This document shows, piece after piece, positions 56,966 to 64,000 of a DNA stretch of 64,000 nt. The notes beneath the pieces were generated by a model. The model was not told the origin of the DNA. It saw only the letters and a program-made list of their open reading frames with translations, and did no database searches. How positions within the stretch are numbered: the first letter of the stretch is position 1; every line of letters begins with the position of its first letter. The translations under genes and the position numbers were made by a program. The stretch is from Platycnemis pennipes (Eukaryota > Arthropoda > Insecta > Odonata > Platycnemididae): contig OW121855.1 in the NCBI GenBank assembly GCA_933228895.1, positions 33,742,698 through 33,806,697 on the forward strand. Direction: 5' to 3'.

Positions 56966-59900
56966 TTATATATATAAGGAGCATTTAGTATAGAATGTTC
57001 TTAAAAAGAGGAAAATACGAACTCCTTGTTGTTTTGAGTTATTAATCGAAAGGAATTTCTAATTTATTAGATTAATAGATAAATTATTCAATATCAAAAA
57101 ATTGCTGCTGTTTCCTGACTTTGTGCAATAAAATAAATTTTCCGCACGCGTAACTTCCAATGATGAATGAGTTTAGGCGTGATTACAAATGTAGATGTCG
57201 TCTGTTGCCACTATTGCGGGTAGTGGACCATTATGAAACTATACCCTGACTTCGAGTTGAATTTTAAAATTATTTTTGGCATTTACTTTCAAATTTTCTG
57301 ATTCTCAAAATTACGAGGCAACCGTCATTTACCAATTCAACCACTAATCCGCTAATTAACCTGGAGAATATATTAGCGGGGTAGTGGAAGGGATACCATG
57401 CCAGGATTGTTTATGAGGTCATACACCGATGGAAAACCATTAAAGCCCTTTAGCAGAGCGTCTTGCAAACACCGACAGATGGTGCATACCAGATTTTTTA
57501 AAATAACAAATTACGATAGTAAAAAGAGTTACAAAAACACTAATGGTCGACTGAGATAAGGAGCGTAGAAATACCGGTGCTGTAACATGTGGGTTGTGTC
57601 GGTGTAGGCCAAGTGAAGAGGTAATGAAATTAACTGGATCGTAAAGGAGATTAACGAAGAATTTTAAATATGACAATAAAACAAAAGACCTTAGTTGAAA
57701 TATAAAAAGGCAAAAAGGGGAACGGAGGAGAAGCTAAAGGAAACGGAATGTTCCAGCCCTCTAGAATAGATCCATTCGTTCCATGTTTCTTAGATTCTAG
57801 AGGTCTTTTAGATATCTATCTACTCAAAAATCATGGAAGAGAGGGGCGAAAAGGGGTAATGAGGACGGTATGAAGGGAGTAGAAAACACTATTTTCTGAA
57901 TAAGGCAGGAGTGGAGAGAAAAAAGTCATATGAATTGCCAATTTTCTGAAACTTAACATTTGCCATAACAAGATTTTCTGGAGTTAGGCTCAAAGATAAA
58001 CTTATTTTTCATATTCAAATAGGGGGATGGGGGCGAAAGAATAAGCTTTGAGCTAGCGACCGAGAGTCTGCCGATCACAAAAATATTTTGTCCACAACGC
58101 AGAATGACTAATTGGACTTATTATGGAGTTCGGGCGAGGTATTTTTTAGGGCTGGGATGAGCTATGAGTCACAGCTGCGCAATACGGGTGACTGTTTTGG
58201 GCAGGCGGATAATTAGGGCCTGCGAAGTGAAGTGGAAGAAATGGGAGAGGGAAGAAACCCGGCATGGGCGTGGGTCAGCGAAATAATCCACTTGGTGGGC
58301 CACACAACGGGTTTCAATGAACGGAAGTGGGCTGCACGAGGAATCCTCACCTGGAGAAGAAGCGGCGACCTAAGACGAACTGCGACGTTTCCAAATGAGA
58401 AGGCTCTCAAAGAATTGGGAGAAAGAGGACCGTCGCACGATTGAGGATTCTCAGCAGTAATGTGTGAGATCAGGGTGGAGCGTGATCACTCTCCATCCAA
58501 TCTTCTGGTTGACACAAGGGATTACATCACAGACCTCAACAAATCACCTTTTTCTTCTGATTGTCCAGACATTTTCATTTCAACGCGTTGGACACTGATC
58601 CAAACTCCGTCAGAAAAAATCTGGGTTTGGACCAAAAATTACGCACTCCTGCAAATCACAAAGAAAAAACGTATTGCCCGCAACGTATTCCAAGTGCAGC
58701 TAGCTGGGGACGATAATAACTGTAGATATTTAGAAGAAATATGCTAATGGAGCGTACGCTTAAAAATATTAGTCATCCCATCCAATGGGAGAAAATATAA
58801 TTTCGCATTGTTCCTCTGTAGATTGCATGAAGAATCGCTGAACTCGTCAATCACTTGAGAACAAACAAGACACCCTATGTATTCAGAGAAAAGTTGAATC
58901 CGCGGTGAGGCCTGTCTTCAACACCGGCGGACAGTGTTCCCGTGCACAATTTCAATAACATCAAACAATGATCCTCGCCAACCATCACTTTTCACTATTC
59001 CCAACGTAGAATCAACCGCAACGGACTCCTGAACACCTCTCGGAGAGCTGCAGCCTTTGACAACACCGTACGGAACAGAACAACTGCAAGCGTAACCTAT
59101 TTACAGGCGCATGTTGCGATGGAGGGTCTGAGGCAGTCTTCACCTGCACTACGAGCGCACCACTCCCTCACTGAGTGAGTGTAAAAGTGAATCCCGCCGC
59201 GGTGTATCAAGCGCCGGGCGGCCCGCGTTGATAGGGGGGACGGGAAGCCAATGAAGTGACTCAAGCCTGTCACGTGCGGTATTCACTGAGGTGTGGGTGA
59301 CGGCAAATCCGTTTAGAAGGCGGCCGCCCGGGGTGGTTGCGGCCTCTTGTACGAGCTACCCATCCCTCCGTAAAAAAAATCCAATATTTACTCGGTGAGA
59401 TTCCAGAAACTGCATTCCTCGCGGTAAATCTTGAGTAAGTGCTATCTTTTGGGCCAACGTAATCTTTATTTCACCCATTTTCGAATGCCAAAGCAGATAG
59501 AGATTGTACAAGGGACTATACAGTATTTTCCACACGCGAGTTGGTGTACAGTAATTCATTCTGTCCTAGTTATCTCTGGATCGATTCCTTCCTTTACGAG
59601 TGTCATAAGAATTTATTCTTCTTAAAAATGCTCATTATCAGGTAAATCAATTTAAGGCTCTAGTGGGTAACTAAGGGGGCGTAACGACAGGCAATCATGT
59701 TTCCATTCACATGTCTTCAGGTAAATCCGCTGATCAGAGAGGAGCCGTTTAATAATAAAGGGTGTGTATGAGGCCGCATTTAATTTTAATTTTCAGATTA
59801 GCCTAAAAAATTCAACATCACTTTCCATAACGAGTTAGGCAAATACAAGAATCAGGTGAGGGAAAAAGTATTATTTTTAAGTTTAGTCACACTATCCTGA

Positions 59901-62900
59901 AATCAGTCACACATAAAATGAGAGAAAGGAGTAAAATTATTGAGGAAAAATTGATATTCTAAGAATAATAATTTATTCATTATTGAAATGAGAGTGGATA
60001 AAAAATGGACTATCTTTCCATCAGACCATATTCACGTTCATTTACTAACATTCTAAAGCTGTTTTGAATGGATGCATCAGAGCAATATATAAAGGCATAA
60101 TTAATTACGACTTCTACCACTTTAAAATATCTCTACGCTATAGGCGGTCGTTAAAGGTAGAGAAAAGCAAGCGATGGATTTGCTAGGTGGATATCAGCAA
60201 GGGATAAAAATGTCAGAGTCGATGGAATCAATCTCTGGGCCATCAATTTTTCCCACAGTATTTACCTCTCAAATAACGGTTCGTTAGAGATAGAGTTTGA
60301 TACATATTTAACATTTTTTCACTCCTTATGACCTGGCAAATCACCGTAAAAACCTAAACAGTTTTTCTCGAAATATTGACTTTTACAGAATTTCCGGCTG
60401 TTTATTGATTTCTTTGGTAAATAAAAAAATCCTGTGCACCACCAGAAAAACGGATTTTAATTTGAAATCTAAGGTAGTTTTAAATTTACAATGCGAATGT
60501 TAGACTGAATGGAAAACAGTGTCATAGTTAACTGACACTGCTTAAACTTATTTTCTATGGTTCCTCCAAGTTTAAGCCACATATAATAACAAGACTGAGT
60601 AGAGCCCATAAAACTGAGGACAAACTCACACACTATTATTAAGGTGACCATACGGGTATGAGATTGACCCTCATCGAGGGTTTCATATGATAGAAAATAA
60701 ACAAAATACTTCACCGAGATCCGCCAATGGACCCCATAAAACGCAAAATTTCCCCAGGGATCTCCACAGGAGGAATCGTCATGCCGACGAAAGCGAAATT
60801 TCTCGATCCTAACAGCCCCAGCAAGTTCACGCGGGTGCAACCGCAGATACCATCCCCCCTCTGGATACGAAAAAATTGAATCTGCCCCCTGAGTTAATTT
60901 TTTCGCGAGTGCCCCGCAGGCTACCCCCATTGTTGGTCGACAATGAACACTCATACCCGCACCCCAGCAGGAGGCGGTGAGGAGAGGGTTGCTCTCCACG
61001 GGAGAAGAAAGAAGGGTGTTACATCTCAGATGCTTCCAAGCGCGCTCCCCGGCGATCCTTTTTCCCGCGCACTGCCCACTGGCCTCGAGAGAGCGTCTAG
61101 GGGGCGGCGGGGGCGGGGTACTTCTTGTCGGGAGAGGAAGGAGGACGGATGGATGATGGCAGCGTCGGAGACCTTGGCAGTGCGCCGGCCAGGCGGAGGA
61201 GGGGCTGCGGGAGAATGGAAATCAATCAGCGTCTCCCTCTCATGGCTGACCGAGGGCGCTCTCGCAGCTGTCTGGACCGCCGAATGGCCGCGGGGGTGGG
61301 AGGACGGATTAGGGGTGGGCGATGTGCATCCAATGCGAGCCCGTATCGATATCTCTCATTCGATATCCGTTGGGTATCTATTGTAAGTACATTACGCTCC
61401 CCGATTTTCGATCTTATCCATAATCTTATTTCAACACTTGATTCGTCACTCAAACCCTACAAATTCTATCACCTATTTTCTAATTGCTACCTTAACAAGA
61501 TTCGCAAGTACAAAAGGTTTCTTTACTCAGGCGGACCAAAGTTTTGAGGACAACTTTACGTGATTTTGTGATAACTCTTTCCCAAAAATATAAGCTATTA
61601 ACGTAATTAGTAAGTTTGACATAATTATAGCCATCTTATACCCTTACTAAATAAATTATTTTGCATGAGGATTCCTTATACATTTGCGTTCAGAGAATTA
61701 TTTCAGGACATTTTTAAATATAGGGATGTATTTTCCCTGAGATCTCCTATTATGCCCTCCTAATAGTTTATTGGACGTGAAAAACATAAAGACAACTGGA
61801 AACCTGAATGATCACTAGGGATTCTATAATTTAAATTTTATATCTTAAATTTTCTTCATTGATGAATTTTTTTTCGATAATGTTTATATCTAAATATATA
61901 ATTGAATAACATGTTTTTCCGATACATCTTAATCGATACTTTTGTCTCGGAAATCCAAGAATCCAAGCCCTCACTTTCTTTTACGGCGGGCTGGGTGACG
62001 TCCAGACTACTAGCCAACCTCCCCCTCGCCATAGAAACCCCGCTGTGGAAAATCATTGGTATAAAACTCTCCCTCAATTACGGCGTTGTGGGTGAGGGAA
62101 TCCCCGGCGAGACAAGCAGGTCGAATGGCGACTCCCAAGGTCGAATGCAACCGTATTCAATCCGGGGACCAAGGCGTAATATCAATCTTCCGCTCGGTAG
62201 CACAATGCGGGATTACACCGCGGTTAAGGGGGGCAAGGAATTCGGCACTTTGAGAACGATGAATCGGATTGAGGGGCACGAGGCGTAACGCTGAAGCGCC
62301 AGTAGAACGACTACTTTTTTCAGTTCGGGCGTGGAGAAATTTGCCGCGAGAAAAAGAAGAGGAAAAGTCTGTTTTACTACGGAACAAAGAGTTCCCTCGG
62401 TGTGTACGTGGCCAGGAGCTCCTATATTTGGTGGGTCAACGGGGAACAATATTATTATAAAATATTACCTATCCCCGAAAAAAAACCATTCCCTCAAGGC
62501 CATAAAATATATTGCTAGTTAAGTACATATCACATAGCAGTAGAACCACATATCACCATTATTGTATTAATCAAGATTTTCATTTCACCATTTATTTTAT
62601 GTTTAATTGTATTTTCGATATTTTTCTTCATTCTACAATTTACTCCCAATAAAGGCTATTGGTGATTCATATTTAAGATGAATTAGGATTTTAGGAAATT
62701 AGGATTCATACATTTTTTCATTATTCCATCTACCTTGCGGAACATTCTCAAGAGCTTGCGTTTCATCGTACCGGTGGGTACATAATTAGGTTAGGTAATT
62801 TTCTAGTGGAAGGAGTAGGTGTCGCTGGTGTGTTTCTACTCATCCTTAAATTTCTTTTGTCTTATCAGAATAAGTGTATTTCCAAATCTCCCTTCGTGCT

Positions 62901-64000
62901 CTCTGAGATCAAATATCGCTTTGATATCCTTTGAGTTACACAAGACGCCCATTACGAACTTGGATAGAAACTCAATGTTCCCAAATAAATATGACTGGAT
63001 TACGTTGTGTATTTCATGAGTAAACTACTAAAATGAGTTTACTCATAAATTTAACCCCGGAACTATGTTTAAGACATTTTTAAGAGACTGAGAAGCGTTG
63101 GCCGTCTGAAAATCAGAAATAAACATATTTCAAAACATAAGAATGATTTGGAAAAGTTTTAAAATACGTGAACTATCATCTAGAAGGTATAAAGCAGAAG
63201 TGAAGAAAGTAATTCGTATAGCGTTCGGACGGTAAATTCATAGATTACGTTGGTTCAAAACGCACGCCACCCCATAGTAAACATTTGTGAGTTTTTTATA
63301 AAAAATTTCTTTAGTGAGAAAATAACAACACCATGTCACGCGATAGAGCCTTGAGGAACCAACATTTCAACCGTATTTCATCGTTATTCGATGGGGATGG
63401 GCCCATCAATCGCTGGGGATTTCGGTATAAAGTTACGAAATAATGTCTCACAGGAACCAGAAATTCACTCGCAGCAAATTTGATGACATTTTTACCTCAC
63501 ATCAAGTGAAACCCTTCACCCGTCTTCAAGTGAACTCCAATGCTACTCATAGCATTAAAGAAAAATATTCCACTCTGCATTCTTAAGTTTTGTACTTGCA
63601 GATTTTTCCCCTCTGCCGTTTATCTCGTGACGTAACACATCCAACTAAAGAACCCACTTAATGTTTTCAAGGTTTTTTATATAACATACCACCATGATAT
63701 TTTTATAGTGCACGTAAGATATTGAAATACGGCGACACTTGAACACTGTGAGCAATTCAAAACCACATTTACACAAAATGTATTGGAAAAATATAGTATT
63801 TGCATTCCTAAGCGAGGCATTTCAATTCATGACGACTCCTAATCGCCGTACTTTATAAAATGAACGCCACAATGCACAAATCTCTGCGTTGCACCGAGTT
63901 TATTTTCCACCGAATCTGAGCGCACGCCGTCTTTCAACGTTTGCGGTCGTCGGGGTGAAAGAGGAAACTCGAACGTGAGAGAAACAGATAAATAAACTCC
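56966..64000. other. Unassigned sequence with GC-rich islands
   Basis: No supported gene in 7 kb. 59130-59350 and 60890-61340 are GC- and CpG-rich; 61980-62300 moderately so. The 176-codon minus frame at 60469-60999 is the second longest frame in the window but has no recognised domain. After the island at 60890-61340 come TATCGATA (61344-61351) and GTAAGT (61383-61388), which could be a promoter motif and a splice donor; both are short enough for chance. A perfect 11-bp hairpin is at 63016-63046. Confidence 0.35.
63016..63046. repeat. 11-bp hairpin
   Basis: ATGAGTAAACT (63016-63026) and AGTTTACTCAT (63036-63046) are exact inverted repeats with a 9-base loop. Confidence 0.7.

Noticed and set aside
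60469..60999. 176-codon minus-strand ORF
   Set aside because: No recognisable motif, mixed composition along its length, and part of it overlaps a GC-rich island where long chance frames are expected. A weak likeness of FYGVHWRIS to a frame at 35290-35538 (FYCGLHWRVS) is too short to support homology.

Overview
The window looks like intergenic or intronic DNA from an animal genome, most likely an insect or other arthropod. The reasons are AT-rich sequence dense with stops in all frames, no operon-like gene packing, and many decayed retroelements (LINEs, Penelope-like elements, tRNA-derived SINEs, MITE-like elements). I found no convincing intact host gene, rRNA, CRISPR array or canonical tRNA gene. 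The species cannot be fixed from the sequence; arthropod is an inference from the repeat types.

Layout. 0-9.7 kb: unique AT-rich DNA with a perfect hairpin (797-868), a Penelope-type hairpin module (970-1006), a LINE 3' fragment caught between inverted Penelope-like arms (5457-6140) and another LINE tail (8150-8225). 9.77-11.93 kb: a decayed plus-strand LINE with a recognisable reverse transcriptase, interrupted by a 392-bp Penelope-like insertion. 12-15.4 kb: a 92-bp tandem duplication, a hairpin, a LINE tail and mostly unassigned DNA. 15.4-17.9 kb: two minus-strand RTE-type LINE copies; one keeps the 5' region, endonuclease and 3' end but lacks the reverse transcriptase, the other is a 3' fragment. 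19.5-24.2 kb: an RTE-like 3' relic, a SINE and a third, long plus-strand LINE with endonuclease and reverse transcriptase remnants. 24.7-28.7 kb: a G-run-bounded element and one more LINE 3' fragment. 30.4-32.6 kb: a head-to-head Penelope-like foldback and an insertion with two near-identical 234-bp inverted arms around a GIY-YIG endonuclease remnant. 39.2-39.65 kb: a MITE-like element with 74-bp inverted repeats. 45.6-48.9 kb: two copies of one SINE family with target duplications plus a third tRNA-like relic. 49-64 kb: mainly unassigned, with another Penelope-type module (56380-56430) and a few GC-rich islands.

The most notable signal is a recurring hairpin module seen eight times: CTGAWGAT, a short hairpin, GAAAC, a short palindrome, and in most copies AATAAA or a variant shortly after. 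In several copies it lies in paired inverted arms, and in two cases the whole insertion is bounded by 12-13 bp direct repeats. It resembles the hammerhead-like terminal-repeat motif known from Penelope-like retroelements but has a consistent extra T between core and stem II. The genes here do not form a pathway; what can be read is the history of mobile elements inserting into and next to each other.
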